Shown here in pieces: positions 17,366 through 26,027 of a stretch of 64,000 bases of DNA. The translations under genes were made by a program, and so were the position numbers. Within the stretch, counting starts at the first letter, position 1, and the number at the start of each line of letters is the position of its first letter. Where the stretch lies: positions 186,001-250,000 of the forward strand of contig CACFZE010000001.1 of NCBI GenBank assembly GCA_902570695.1, given 5' to 3'. This DNA comes from an uncultured Pelagibacteraceae bacterium. Its GTDB lineage: Bacteria; Pseudomonadota; Alphaproteobacteria; Pelagibacterales; Pelagibacteraceae. Under the pieces are notes generated by a model that was not told the origin of the DNA, did no database searches, and saw only the letters and a list, made by a program, of their open reading frames with translations.

Positions 17366-17966
17366 TATCTGTTAATCCTGCGCCTGCAGTTTTTTGTTTT
17401 AACTCATCAGTTTCTTCTACAAATGTGTTTTCTGATAATTTTGTTAATTCTTTCCAATCTTCTTCAGAAAAATTATTCTTATTTTCTAAGAATTGAATTT
17501 TAATTACATCAGCTTTTTCTACAATCTCACTACTTAAGTAATTCGAATAAATTGATTGATTGAAATTTAATAAAAATTCTTTTTGATCTATCTTTAAAAA
17601 AATTCTCTTTCCCGTTATTTCCGAAGATCTGCTGACAAACGGCAAAAATATCAATGGATAAGCCATTTTTTCAATTTCTATATCATTTAGTTCTTGGATA
17701 GAGATTGATTGATCAAAAAAACTTAATCCAAGTTTAATCGGACAGTAAAAGTTTTGAGGTCTGTTGCTTTTTTTAAAAGATTGGCAATTTTCAAACTTCT
17801 CATTATTAAAAATCTTAAAATATTGGTTTATGTTTTTTATTCCTGGTAAACCAAATAACTCAAGTTGTTTAATGTTCTTTCCTATTTCTTCGGCAACACC
17901 CCAAGAGAAACCTTTTGCTTTAGTTGAACGTTTAACAATTGTATCGATTTCACTATAACTTCTCAT
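17358..17966 (-). CDS. DUF3726-like protein
   Basis: A 202-residue soluble protein. The N-terminal MRSYSEIDTIVKRSTKAKGF followed by SWGVAEEIGKNIKQLELFGLPG is the DUF3726 hallmark as I know it; function is unknown for the family. It follows the 550-residue unknown protein by 8 bases and precedes the zinc-ribbon gene. No catalytic motif is evident. Confidence 0.7.
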   Translation of the reverse strand: MRSYSEIDTIVKRSTKAKGFSWGVAEEIGKNIKQLELFGLPGIKNINQYFKIFNNEKFENCQSFKKSNRPQNFYCPIKLGLSFFDQSISIQELNDIEIEKMAYPLIFLPFVSRSSEITGKRIFLKIDQKEFLLNFNQSIYSNYLSSEIVEKADVIKIQFLENKNNFSEEDWKELTKLSENTFVEETDELKQKTAGAGLTDND

Positions 17967-17974
17967 TAATTACT

Positions 17975-19627
17975 TTAGTTATATATCCAATATTGATTAA
18001 ATGAATTAAGTTCATTTGGTAATGGAGCTCCTTGAAACATACAAATCCTTAACCATTTGTCAGATCTTGGATCAAACTTTACTGCCCCAAAAAAAGATAG
18101 TTTAAGTCTTAACATATCAATAGGAACTAATTTTGAGCCGATGGTGTTATCTTGAATTTCAGAATATGGATATTTCTCTGTTATAAACACTCTTCTTACA
18201 ATATGTCTTAAATCATTGTTCTGTAACAGAAATTTACCAATCTTTAAGCTGTTTTTTAATGTAAAAATAGTTTCATAAAGTTTTTTTATATCTCTAGCAA
18301 TAGCTGTAGGCTGCTCAAGTTCTGAACCATTATCTTCAAAACGATCTCCAATCCTAGGTTCTTCTTTATTTTTTGATATGAACCAAAATTTTTTATTATT
18401 TTCATTTTTTGAAAAATCAATTTTTAAAATATCTGAATAATTTTTTTCAATTATTTCCCTTAGGTCATTTATAGTTCTATCTACAGGTATATTAAAACTA
18501 CTATCCTCGTCTGAACTCATTTTAGAAATTAAAGGATCAGTTATTTCATTATATGGCTCCATCATTATAGAAACCAAATACTCAACTCCTTCTTCAGATA
18601 AATTTTCCTCTGCCCAGTTATATAATTTATCAAATATATAAAAATTTGATTTATCAATATTATCTTTCAAATAATTGATTAAATGTTGTAAATCATTAAT
18701 TAAATTGTTTATTTTTTTCTTTTGGTATTCGCTTTCAGTATTCCATGAAGTTACATTTTTTAAAGATTTTATTAAACAATTGTAAAAAATTTTAAACTCT
18801 TCTTCTGATACTTTTTCTATTTCTCTGATTTTTTTTAAAGCTGTCTCTTTAGCGAGAATCCAATTATTTAATAATGAAGGGTGGTTAATAATAAATGGTG
18901 CCATTCCTAATCCAGTTGAATTTCCAATTCCTAAATTTCTGCAAATATCCAAGTCTAATTCTACAGCATCTTTAGGATTTTTATGTTTTGCTATATGATT
19001 GACTTGATCGAAAGTGAATTGTCTTACAAGGTAAACTAACATCATTTCCAATCTAAAAGGACCATTTATTTCATCTCTATTTTTAATTCTAAACCTGTCT
19101 GCTAATCCAAATTTTCCTGAGCCATATACTGCAGTTGTTCTGTACAAATATCCAACTTTTGAAAGCTCATTAGTATTGGGCTGGATGCCTTTTGATAAAC
19201 ATTCAACCACATAATTAAAAGCTCTAACTGATCTATTTGCTCTTGAGAGAGTTAGTTCTTTATAAGAAAGTCTCCCTACTTCTTGTTTAGGAACATTTTG
19301 TGAAAGTCTATCAATATCAATTTTTGAAGGAATGCCATCATACAATGCAAATGCAGCATCCCATTTAGTTGCTATTACTCTATCAGATCTTTCCTCATCT
19401 TTAAGTTCATTAGCAAAACAAACTAAAGAATATGTTTTTTTATCTTTTGAAAATGAATAAATAGCGACTCCATATCCCCTATCATTCAAGTCAAACAAAT
19501 CTCTGTTATATTTCCAATCTTTGAACTCATTTAAAAATGATCTTAGAAAAGATAATTTAGATTGATGAAATGATCCAAGTCTAGAAAGTTTCATTACAAT
19601 TTTAGGATCTCTTAGTGGAACTTGCAT
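17975..19627 (-). CDS. Conserved protein of unknown function (550 residues)
   Basis: A large soluble protein with no motif I recognise. Visible points are MQVPLRDPKIVMKLSRLGSF at the start, DRGYGVAIYSFSKDKKTYSLVCFANEL, DRVIATKWDAAFALYDG, a VGYLYRTTAVYGSGKFGLADRF segment, LGIGNSTGLGMAPFIINHP, a Lys/Glu-rich helical middle (about 270-390), and the C-terminal LRHIVRRVFITEKYPYSEI, DMLRLKLSFFGAVKFDPRSDKW. The start overlaps the dipeptidase stop by one base (TAATG at 19627), so the two are probably made in fixed ratio. The Gly-rich GNSTGLGMAPF loop could bind a ligand, but that is speculative. Confidence 0.7.
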   Translation of the reverse strand: MQVPLRDPKIVMKLSRLGSFHQSKLSFLRSFLNEFKDWKYNRDLFDLNDRGYGVAIYSFSKDKKTYSLVCFANELKDEERSDRVIATKWDAAFALYDGIPSKIDIDRLSQNVPKQEVGRLSYKELTLSRANRSVRAFNYVVECLSKGIQPNTNELSKVGYLYRTTAVYGSGKFGLADRFRIKNRDEINGPFRLEMMLVYLVRQFTFDQVNHIAKHKNPKDAVELDLDICRNLGIGNSTGLGMAPFIINHPSLLNNWILAKETALKKIREIEKVSEEEFKIFYNCLIKSLKNVTSWNTESEYQKKKINNLINDLQHLINYLKDNIDKSNFYIFDKLYNWAEENLSEEGVEYLVSIMMEPYNEITDPLISKMSSDEDSSFNIPVDRTINDLREIIEKNYSDILKIDFSKNENNKKFWFISKNKEEPRIGDRFEDNGSELEQPTAIARDIKKLYETIFTLKNSLKIGKFLLQNNDLRHIVRRVFITEKYPYSEIQDNTIGSKLVPIDMLRLKLSFFGAVKFDPRSDKWLRICMFQGAPLPNELNSFNQYWIYN

Positions 19628-20595
19628 TAATTAATTCCTTTATAAAAATTAAACCAGTTATTACCAAGTATCTTATTTATCTCTTCTTTCTGAAAACCTT
19701 TATTTTTTAGTTCTGTACTTAAATTATTAAATCCTCTTGCATCCAAAAACCAATCTGGTTGTTTTGGAAAACCAGGTTTATCTTTACTGCCTTCTCCAAA
19801 ATTTTTTGATTTTGACCAAGTTCCATTTCTCATCCACTCAACTACACTGTCTGGTTGGTTCAAACATAAGTCTGATCCTATACCAACATTATTAATACCC
19901 ATAATTTCAACTGTTCTTGCAACCATTTCACAAAAACTTTCTATTTTACACTTCGTTCCATCTTTTAAATGATGAGCATACAATGATAACCCTAACATTC
20001 CTCCACTATCGGATAAAACTTTTAATAATTCTGTAGATTTATTTCTTTTCGCTTCAAACCAAAAAGTTGGATTTGCATGAGTGATCGCAATTGGTTTTTG
20101 ACTAATTTCAATTGCATCAAGTGTACTTTTTTCTGCTGAATGAGACATGTCAACAACGATACCTACTCTGTTCATTTCTTTAATAGCCTCTTTTCCAAAA
20201 TTAGTAACTCCACTATCATTTTTTTCATAACATCCAGTGGCTAATAATGATTGGTTGTTATAAGTTAATTGCATAAATCGACAACCTTGTGAGTGTACTT
20301 TTTCTATAAGGCCTATGTCATCTTCAATTGGTGAACAATTTTGAAATCCAAAAAAAATTGCAGTTTTGTTTTCTTCTTTTGCTTTTGTAATATCATTGTA
20401 GTTATTGCCTAGAAATATAAGATCTTCATTTTCTTCAAAATGTTTATTCCACTCTTGTATTCTTTGTTGTAATTCATCATAGTCTTCATGATAAACTAAC
20501 GTTACGTGAACCGCATTTAATCCAGCTTTATTATTTATTTCAAAGATTTCTCTAGACCATTTACAATACTGAAGATTATCAATTCGATAATTCAT
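19627..20595 (-). CDS. Membrane (renal) dipeptidase family M19 hydrolase
   Basis: Zinc-dependent amidohydrolase-fold dipeptidase, 322 residues. Family motifs: GFQNCSPIEDDIGLIEKVHSQG, MQLTYNNQSLLATGC, VVDMSHSAEKSTLDAIE (zinc ligand region), AITHANP, and NNVGIGSDLCLN. It lacks a signal peptide, so it is probably cytosolic despite the family name. Homologues often stand in gene clusters for betaine or dimethylglycine use, and here it lies between C1 genes. It is first in an operon with three uncharacterised genes. The substrate is unknown; a small amide or dipeptide is likely. Confidence 0.85.
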   Translation of the reverse strand: MNYRIDNLQYCKWSREIFEINNKAGLNAVHVTLVYHEDYDELQQRIQEWNKHFEENEDLIFLGNNYNDITKAKEENKTAIFFGFQNCSPIEDDIGLIEKVHSQGCRFMQLTYNNQSLLATGCYEKNDSGVTNFGKEAIKEMNRVGIVVDMSHSAEKSTLDAIEISQKPIAITHANPTFWFEAKRNKSTELLKVLSDSGGMLGLSLYAHHLKDGTKCKIESFCEMVARTVEIMGINNVGIGSDLCLNQPDSVVEWMRNGTWSKSKNFGEGSKDKPGFPKQPDWFLDARGFNNLSTELKNKGFQKEEINKILGNNWFNFYKGIN

Positions 20596-20699
20596 ATTTG
20601 GTATACACTATTATTATTATTGTGATTGTCACTAACTTAAACTGTCCTTAGCTAAAAATTGCAATTTAAGGGAAATATCTGTAAATTGATATTGGTTTC
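20596..20699. promoter_or_regulatory. Divergent intergenic region, M19 dipeptidase / purE
   Basis: These 104 bases must hold both promoters. They contain a TTATTATTATTATTG run and the short dyad GTGATTGTCAC. No strong SD precedes either gene and I see no riboswitch-like fold. Confidence 0.35.
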
Positions 20700-21194
20700 A
20701 TGAAATACAAAAAAAAATCACATAAAGTATCAATTGTAATGGGCAGTCAGTCTGATTACAAAACAATGAAAAATTGTGAAAAAGTTCTTAAGATTTTAAA
20801 AGTTAATTATGAGACAAGTATCGTCTCTGCTCACAGAACGCCTGATAGACTTTATACCTATGCAAAGAAAGCAGAAAATAATAATATTTCTATTATTATT
20901 GCTGGAGCCGGAGGATCAGCACATTTACCTGGTATGATTGCTGCAATAACTAGAATTCCAGTAATAGGTGTTCCCATTGAAAGTAAAAAGTTAAAAGGTT
21001 TAGATAGCCTACTATCAATTGCTCAAATGCCAAAAGGAATTCCTGTTGGTACAGTTGCTATTGGAGAAGATGGTGCAATCAATGCTGGTTTATATGCTGC
21101 TTCAATTATAGCTACGTATGATAACAATGTAAAAAAAACACTTTTAAATTGGCGAAAAAAACAAACATCAAAAGTAAAAAAAAAACCAAAGTAA
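20700..21194 (+). CDS. purE: N5-carboxyaminoimidazole ribonucleotide mutase
   Basis: Purine synthesis enzyme converting N5-CAIR to CAIR. The 164 residues carry the class I PurE motifs: VMGSQSDYKTMKNC, SAHRTPDRLYTYA (catalytic His), IIAGAGGSAHLPGMIAA, VIGVPIES, LLSIAQMPKGIPVGTVAIG and NAGLYAA. A Lys-rich tail (KKQTSKVKKKPK) extends past the usual end. It is followed 3 bases later by purK, the standard pairing. Confidence 0.96.
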   Translation: MKYKKKSHKVSIVMGSQSDYKTMKNCEKVLKILKVNYETSIVSAHRTPDRLYTYAKKAENNNISIIIAGAGGSAHLPGMIAAITRIPVIGVPIESKKLKGLDSLLSIAQMPKGIPVGTVAIGEDGAINAGLYAASIIATYDNNVKKTLLNWRKKQTSKVKKKPK

Positions 21195-21197
21195 TTA

Positions 21198-22241
21198 ATG
21201 TCTAAACCTGATCTAGGAATAATAGGTGGTGGACAATTAGGAAGTCTATTAGCATCTGCTGCAAAAAAACTTAATATTAAAACAGTTATTTTATCAGATG
21301 ATAAAGATGCACCCGCAATTAATTTTGCAGATGAATTTATTTATGGAGATTACCAAGACATAAATATCATCAATAACTTTTTAGAAAAAGTTGATCTTGT
21401 TACTTATGAGTTTGAAAATATCCCATATGATATATTGAAAAAAATTAATGAAACCAAATCTGTATTACCAAGCCCCGAAATAAATAAATTAATTCAAAAT
21501 AGAATGACTGAAAAAGAGTTTTTGAATAAAAACAATATAACTACAACACAGTTTGTAAGTATTAACGATTTAGATGATATAAAAATAAACGATAGATTAA
21601 TACCTGGTTTATTGAAAACTTGTACACTTGGTTATGATGGAAAGGGCCAATATAAAATAAATAATGCAAATGATTTAAATGAAGATTTTGATTTTTCAAA
21701 AGGCTACATCTTGGAAAAGATAGTAAATTTAAAAAAAGAAATCTCAGTGGTGGTTACAAGATTTGGTCATCAAAAATATGAAATTTATGATCCAATTGAA
21801 AATTATCATGAAGACCAGATTTTAAAACACTCCAAAATTCCCGCTGATATAAGTGATGAAATTAAAAATAAAGCATTGGACTGGGCAAAAACAGTGGCTG
21901 AAGAGCTTGATTATATTGGTACTATGTGCGTTGAATTCTTTATAGATAAAAATAATAATTTATATGCTAATGAAGTTGCGCCGAGAGTACATAATTCTGG
22001 ACACCTAACTATAAATTCACACAACATTAGCCAATTTGAAAATCATATCAGAGCTGTATGTGGACTTGAAAAATTAGAAACAAAAAAAATTTATAATGCA
22101 AAAATGCTTAATTTGATTGGTGAGGATATATTAGATTATAAAAATAAAAAATTTAAAGAAAATGAATTTTTTTATGATTATTTAAAAAAAGAAGTTAAAG
22201 CTAAAAGAAAAATGGGACATTTAACAACTATAGAAAAATAG
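21198..22241 (+). CDS. purK: N5-carboxyaminoimidazole ribonucleotide synthase
   Basis: ATP-grasp enzyme that makes N5-CAIR from AIR, bicarbonate and ATP; product passes to PurE. The 347 residues show LGIIGGGQLGSLLASAAKKL at the N-terminus, DLVTYEFENIP, LLKTCTLGYDGKGQY, the ATP-grasp segment GYILEKIVNLKKEISVVVTR and YANEVAPRVHNSGHLTINS. The gene ends 2 bases before the end of the convergent SRAP gene. Confidence 0.96.
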   Translation: MSKPDLGIIGGGQLGSLLASAAKKLNIKTVILSDDKDAPAINFADEFIYGDYQDINIINNFLEKVDLVTYEFENIPYDILKKINETKSVLPSPEINKLIQNRMTEKEFLNKNNITTTQFVSINDLDDIKINDRLIPGLLKTCTLGYDGKGQYKINNANDLNEDFDFSKGYILEKIVNLKKEISVVVTRFGHQKYEIYDPIENYHEDQILKHSKIPADISDEIKNKALDWAKTVAEELDYIGTMCVEFFIDKNNNLYANEVAPRVHNSGHLTINSHNISQFENHIRAVCGLEKLETKKIYNAKMLNLIGEDILDYKNKKFKENEFFYDYLKKEVKAKRKMGHLTTIEK

Positions 22242-22243
22242 TT

Positions 22244-22867
22244 TTAAGATATAGTTTGTATCAAAGAAATATTATTGTTTGTAGGTTTATTAACTTCCTT
22301 TGAAACTTCATGAAAGTTTAATTTTGTTTTTTTACACTCTTTAAGAAAACTCGATCCTGTTAATTCAAGATTTAAATATCTATTAACATCATTTTCATTA
22401 ATTATAACAGGTTGTCTATGGTGTATTTCTTTAATATTTTCATCTGCGTCCTCGGTTATTAAACAAAATTGATCATTGTCATAAATAGCCGCTAAATACA
22501 TAAGCTTTTTATCCTCTCTTAAAAAATAATAAGGTGTTTTATTTTCTTTTTCTCTTTTCCACTCATAAAAACCATCTGCTACAGCTACACATCTATGTAG
22601 TCGAATTAATTTTTTGAAAGAAACTTTTTCATCTATAGTTTCTAGTCTTGCATTTATTAAAGGTTTAAAATCTTTTTGCTTAGCCCAGCTAGGTACTACT
22701 CCCCACTTTAAATTTTCTAGAGTATTTCCATTATTATATTTTTTAATTACAGGTAATTTTTGAAATGGATGTGCATTATAATTTTCAGTATCTTCAACTT
22801 GTATAGCTGACTTAACAAGTTTTTTTGTTTTTGTAACAGGGCTAGTTATTACGTATCTTCCACACAT
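22244..22867 (-). CDS. SRAP-domain (YedK/HMCES) abasic-site protein
   Basis: Forms a covalent crosslink with abasic sites in single-stranded DNA through Cys2. The 207 residues start MCGRYV, which leaves Cys2 as the N-terminal residue after Met removal. Other motifs are WGVVPSWAK, INARLETI, CVAVADGFYEWKR (active-site Glu) and IHHRQPVI (the active-site His, usually HxRMP). It is convergent with purK, with 2 bases between them. Full length; no sign of damage. Confidence 0.92.
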   Translation of the reverse strand: MCGRYVITSPVTKTKKLVKSAIQVEDTENYNAHPFQKLPVIKKYNNGNTLENLKWGVVPSWAKQKDFKPLINARLETIDEKVSFKKLIRLHRCVAVADGFYEWKREKENKTPYYFLREDKKLMYLAAIYDNDQFCLITEDADENIKEIHHRQPVIINENDVNRYLNLELTGSSFLKECKKTKLNFHEVSKEVNKPTNNNISLIQTIS

Positions 22868-22903
22868 ATTTAATTTTCTTGGTTTAATCTAAATTTAGAT
22901 TAT

Positions 22904-23374
22904 ATGTTTTTCAAAACTATGAAATCAATAGAAAATAATTTTGATGATCCGCAGGTAAATGAGTTGCTAACTAAGCATTTTATTGAATTGAGATCAGTTT
23001 CTCCTGAGGGGAGTTCTCATGTATTAGATATTCCTGGATTAAAGGATCCAAGTATAAAATTCTGGAGTTTATGGGAAAATAATGAATTAATTGGTTGTGG
23101 AGCTTTAAAATTATTTGATGAAACGCATGGAGAATTTAAATCTATAAGAGTTTCAGATAAATTTAGAAATAAAAAATATGGTGGAAAAATAATTTCACAT
23201 CTTATTGAAAAATCTAAACAAATAGGAATTACTAAACTAAGTGTCGAAACTGGTGCAGGTGATTTTTTTGCACCCGCTAGAAAACTTTTTAAAAGTTTTG
23301 GTTTTAAAGAGTGTGGGCCTTTTGCGCACTATAAAGATGATCCTAATTCATGCTATTATTCAGTAGATATTTGA
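22904..23374 (+). CDS. GNAT family N-acetyltransferase
   Basis: A 156-residue GNAT protein. Motif A (acetyl-CoA pyrophosphate loop) reads EFKSIRVSDKFRNKKYGGKI (R/Q-x-x-G/A equivalent KKYGGK), preceded by IGCGALKLFDETHGE and followed by KLSVETGAGDFFAPARKLFKSFGF and a short end with YYSVDI. The FFAPARKLFKSFGFKECGPF pattern is common in YhbS/ElaA-type acetyltransferases with small or peptide substrates. The acceptor is unknown. An internal ATG at 22919 is an equally plausible start. Confidence 0.85.
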   Translation: MFFKTMKSIENNFDDPQVNELLTKHFIELRSVSPEGSSHVLDIPGLKDPSIKFWSLWENNELIGCGALKLFDETHGEFKSIRVSDKFRNKKYGGKIISHLIEKSKQIGITKLSVETGAGDFFAPARKLFKSFGFKECGPFAHYKDDPNSCYYSVDI

Positions 23375-23384
23375 GGAGTTTAGT

Positions 23385-23825
23385 TTGGAAACTGATAAAT
23401 CGAGACCATTTGTATTATATGTTGCCGAAATCATTTATCAAAAGATATATGAAATCAAAATTAAGAACCCTAATTTAACTAATATTCAAGCTTTTGAAAT
23501 ATTTATTGCATCAGATGATTATAATGAAATTAGTTCAGGAAATTTTCATGATAAATGGTTTAAAGAACTTGAGAGCAATGACTACGTAGATAAATCTACA
23601 AAAAAAAAGATTAATCAAGAAACTATAAGACTTTTACAAATACAAAAAGATACTATGATTAAACAATTAATGAAAATCCCAAAATTATATTATGCAAAAA
23701 GTCACTTTCCTTTGGAATTATCTCAAAGAGCATTTGATCATTTGTGGAGAGTTTGTGAAAATTATGAACTTTGGTGTAAAGAAACTAAACAAAATGGATT
23801 AATATTATTAAATTTAACAGAATAA
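23385..23825 (+). CDS. Hypothetical protein with TTG start
   Basis: A 146-residue protein with no recognised domain. The first codon is TTG at 23385; a strong GAGGAG at 23373-23378 stands 6 bases upstream, which decides the start (the next in-frame Met is far into the protein). The sequence is predominantly helical and charged (FVLYVAEIIYQKIYEIKIKN, NLTNIQAFEIF, HDKWFKEL, LLQIQKDTMIKQLMKIPKLYY, ELWCKETKQ). It stands between GNAT and a transporter on one transcript. Function unknown. Confidence 0.65.
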   Translation: METDKSRPFVLYVAEIIYQKIYEIKIKNPNLTNIQAFEIFIASDDYNEISSGNFHDKWFKELESNDYVDKSTKKKINQETIRLLQIQKDTMIKQLMKIPKLYYAKSHFPLELSQRAFDHLWRVCENYELWCKETKQNGLILLNLTE

Positions 23826-23828
23826 TTT

Positions 23829-25445
23829 ATGAGTGATAAAATTTTGAGATTTATAGATAGTACTTTAATAGATTTAGGAAGACAGTTTAAGTGGACCTAT
23901 CTACCACCATTGATGATTTATCTTGCTGCTGGTATTTCAGGACTAACAGGTATTGTTGGAACTTTTTTTGTTAAAGACTATCTAAACTTATCTGCTGCTT
24001 TTCTTGCTGGACTGGGTTTTTGGGCTGGAATTCCATGGGCATTGAAGATGCCTTTAGGTCATCTTGTTGATCTAATCTGGAATAAAAAAAATTACATGGT
24101 TTTTGTTGGAGCATCCTTAATCTCATTAAGTTTAATTATAATGTACGGTTTAATAATTCATACTGAGTGGATGTCATCAATTCTTTCAGTAGAAACATGG
24201 TTTGTGATCAGTGTTTTACTTGCTCCGATTGGTTATGTTGTTCAAGATGTTGTGGCTGATGCTATGACTGTAGAGGCTGTTCCTTTAGTTGATGACAGTG
24301 GAAATAAATTTTCAAGAGATGAAATCAAGCTTATGCATACAACAATGCAAACTCTTGGAAGATTTGCAATAATTGGTGGAACTGTTTTAGTTGCTTTAGC
24401 TAACGTTATTCTCTTTAAAGGAGTAGACGAACTTGAACAGGCAGATAAGATAAGTTTATACGGTTCAATTTATATATATGCTTTAATTATTCCAATTGTA
24501 TCTGTACTAGGAATATTTCTTGCCTCATATCTAAAAAATCAAAAGAAAAGAAAACTTATTGAACAAGGTTTAGAGGGTGACCAAGATTATGCCCCTTCAG
24601 AAAAAACTGAAGTAAACTGGTGGATATTAGGTGGAAGCTTGGTTTTTGTTATTTTCACTTTAGGTATTGGATCATTCAAAGTGCCTTTTGCTCAAGAAAT
24701 TGTTTTCGTAGGTTCAATGGCAATTATTCTATTTTTAATGAATAAATTAGTTAAAGAACTTCCTCAAGATTTAAGACTTACTGTTGTAGGAACAGCAATA
24801 ATAATTTTTATTTTTAGAGCAATGCCAGGACCTGGTCCAGGTTTATCTTGGTTTGAAATTGATGTTCTTGAATTCAATGAACAATTTTTTTCTGTATTAT
24901 CTCTTATAGCCTCTGTTTTAACGCTTGTGGGTATTATCTTATTAAGACCATTTATGGCAAACAACTCAATAGCTAGAATAATTGTGATTTTATCTGTTGC
25001 AGGTGCAATTTTATTTTTACCAAGTGTAGGAATGTATTATGGATTTCACAATTGGACATCATCAATTACTAATGGAGTTGTTGATGCCAAGTTTATTGCA
25101 ATATTAAATACTGCACTCGAGTCACCTTTGGGACAAGTCTCAATGATACCTTTACTTGCATGGATTGCTAAAAATGCGCCTTCGCACTTAAAAGCAACTT
25201 TCTTTGCAGTATTCGCATCTTTTACAAATCTTGCTTTATCAGCAAGTGCTTTGGGGACTAAATATTTAAATGAAATTTATATTATTACTAGAGAGGTAAA
25301 AGATAAGGTAACAAACGCTATTCTTACTACCGCTGATTATTCAGATCTAGGTATTTTGCTGATAACAGTAACACTAATAACTTTAATAATTCCAATTGTG
25401 TTTGTTGTTATTATTCAAAAAACTAAATTTAAAACTTCAGAATAA
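23829..25445 (+). CDS. Major-facilitator-type transporter, BT1 (folate/biopterin)-like
   Basis: A 538-residue membrane protein with about 12-14 hydrophobic segments. The segments LAGLGFWAGIPWALKMPLGHLVDL and PIGYVVQDVVADAMTVEAVP resemble the BT1 folate-biopterin transporter pattern (a substrate-site motif followed by DVVADxxVVE), as far as I recall. A cytoplasmic charged loop (KNQKKRKLIEQGLEGDQDY, near residue 237) precedes the second half. If the BT1 relationship holds, it could carry a pterin or folate, which would fit this C1-rich region, but other MFS substrates cannot be excluded. Confidence 0.6.
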   Translation: MSDKILRFIDSTLIDLGRQFKWTYLPPLMIYLAAGISGLTGIVGTFFVKDYLNLSAAFLAGLGFWAGIPWALKMPLGHLVDLIWNKKNYMVFVGASLISLSLIIMYGLIIHTEWMSSILSVETWFVISVLLAPIGYVVQDVVADAMTVEAVPLVDDSGNKFSRDEIKLMHTTMQTLGRFAIIGGTVLVALANVILFKGVDELEQADKISLYGSIYIYALIIPIVSVLGIFLASYLKNQKKRKLIEQGLEGDQDYAPSEKTEVNWWILGGSLVFVIFTLGIGSFKVPFAQEIVFVGSMAIILFLMNKLVKELPQDLRLTVVGTAIIIFIFRAMPGPGPGLSWFEIDVLEFNEQFFSVLSLIASVLTLVGIILLRPFMANNSIARIIVILSVAGAILFLPSVGMYYGFHNWTSSITNGVVDAKFIAILNTALESPLGQVSMIPLLAWIAKNAPSHLKATFFAVFASFTNLALSASALGTKYLNEIYIITREVKDKVTNAILTTADYSDLGILLITVTLITLIIPIVFVVIIQKTKFKTSE

Positions 25446-25448
25446 TTT

Positions 25449-26027
25449 TTATTCAGCTTTATAGCCAAATTCTAAACAAGCATCAGTTACTGAATGATAA
25501 AGAGATTCACCAAAACTTCTTAAAGCAAATATTCTTACTTTTCTTGGATTTGAACTAATAAAATCAATAGTTATTGTAATTGCATGAAAAGCAGAATTAG
25601 AACATTTTCCTTCATCAAGACCATCTAAATTTAATGGACAACCTTTTTTCAATACTTCATCTACCAAAGAACCTTCTAATTCAAGTATTGTTCTTGAATG
25701 AGATAGATCAGTTAATGCAAAATCATCATGACTTAGGTTTTCTAAAATAGATTTTTCTATTTCTTTATTCGTAGAAACGACTAACCAATTATCAGGTCCC
25801 ATCCATAAAATTCTTGTATTATGATTTGAAGATACCAAAAGAGTCTGAGGTAAATTTAAATTATCTATTTTTATTTTATCGATACTAATTGAAGATTTTT
25901 TATATTTAACAATTTGATAAATCAAAACATCTTTGATTTCTCTAATATTTATTAGCTCATCTTTGCTATCGTGATTACCAAACAATCCATGTTTATGAAT
26001 ATTTTCTAGTGCAGAAACATTTTTCAT
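25449..26027 (-). CDS. soxG: Sarcosine oxidase gamma subunit-like
   Basis: Smallest folate-associated subunit of the heterotetrameric oxidase, 192 residues. The motifs ILWMGPDNWLVVS, LTDLSHSRTILELEGSLVDEVLKKGCPLNLD and a C-terminal FALRSFGESLYHSVTDACLEFGY are typical of SoxG. The ATG overlaps the soxA stop as ATGA (26024-26027), so this is the last gene of soxBDAG. It is convergent with the MFS gene, with only 3 bases between them. The NMG dehydrogenase subunit MgdD is homologous, so the substrate class is open. Confidence 0.88.
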   Translation of the reverse strand: MKNVSALENIHKHGLFGNHDSKDELINIREIKDVLIYQIVKYKKSSISIDKIKIDNLNLPQTLLVSSNHNTRILWMGPDNWLVVSTNKEIEKSILENLSHDDFALTDLSHSRTILELEGSLVDEVLKKGCPLNLDGLDEGKCSNSAFHAITITIDFISSNPRKVRIFALRSFGESLYHSVTDACLEFGYKAE

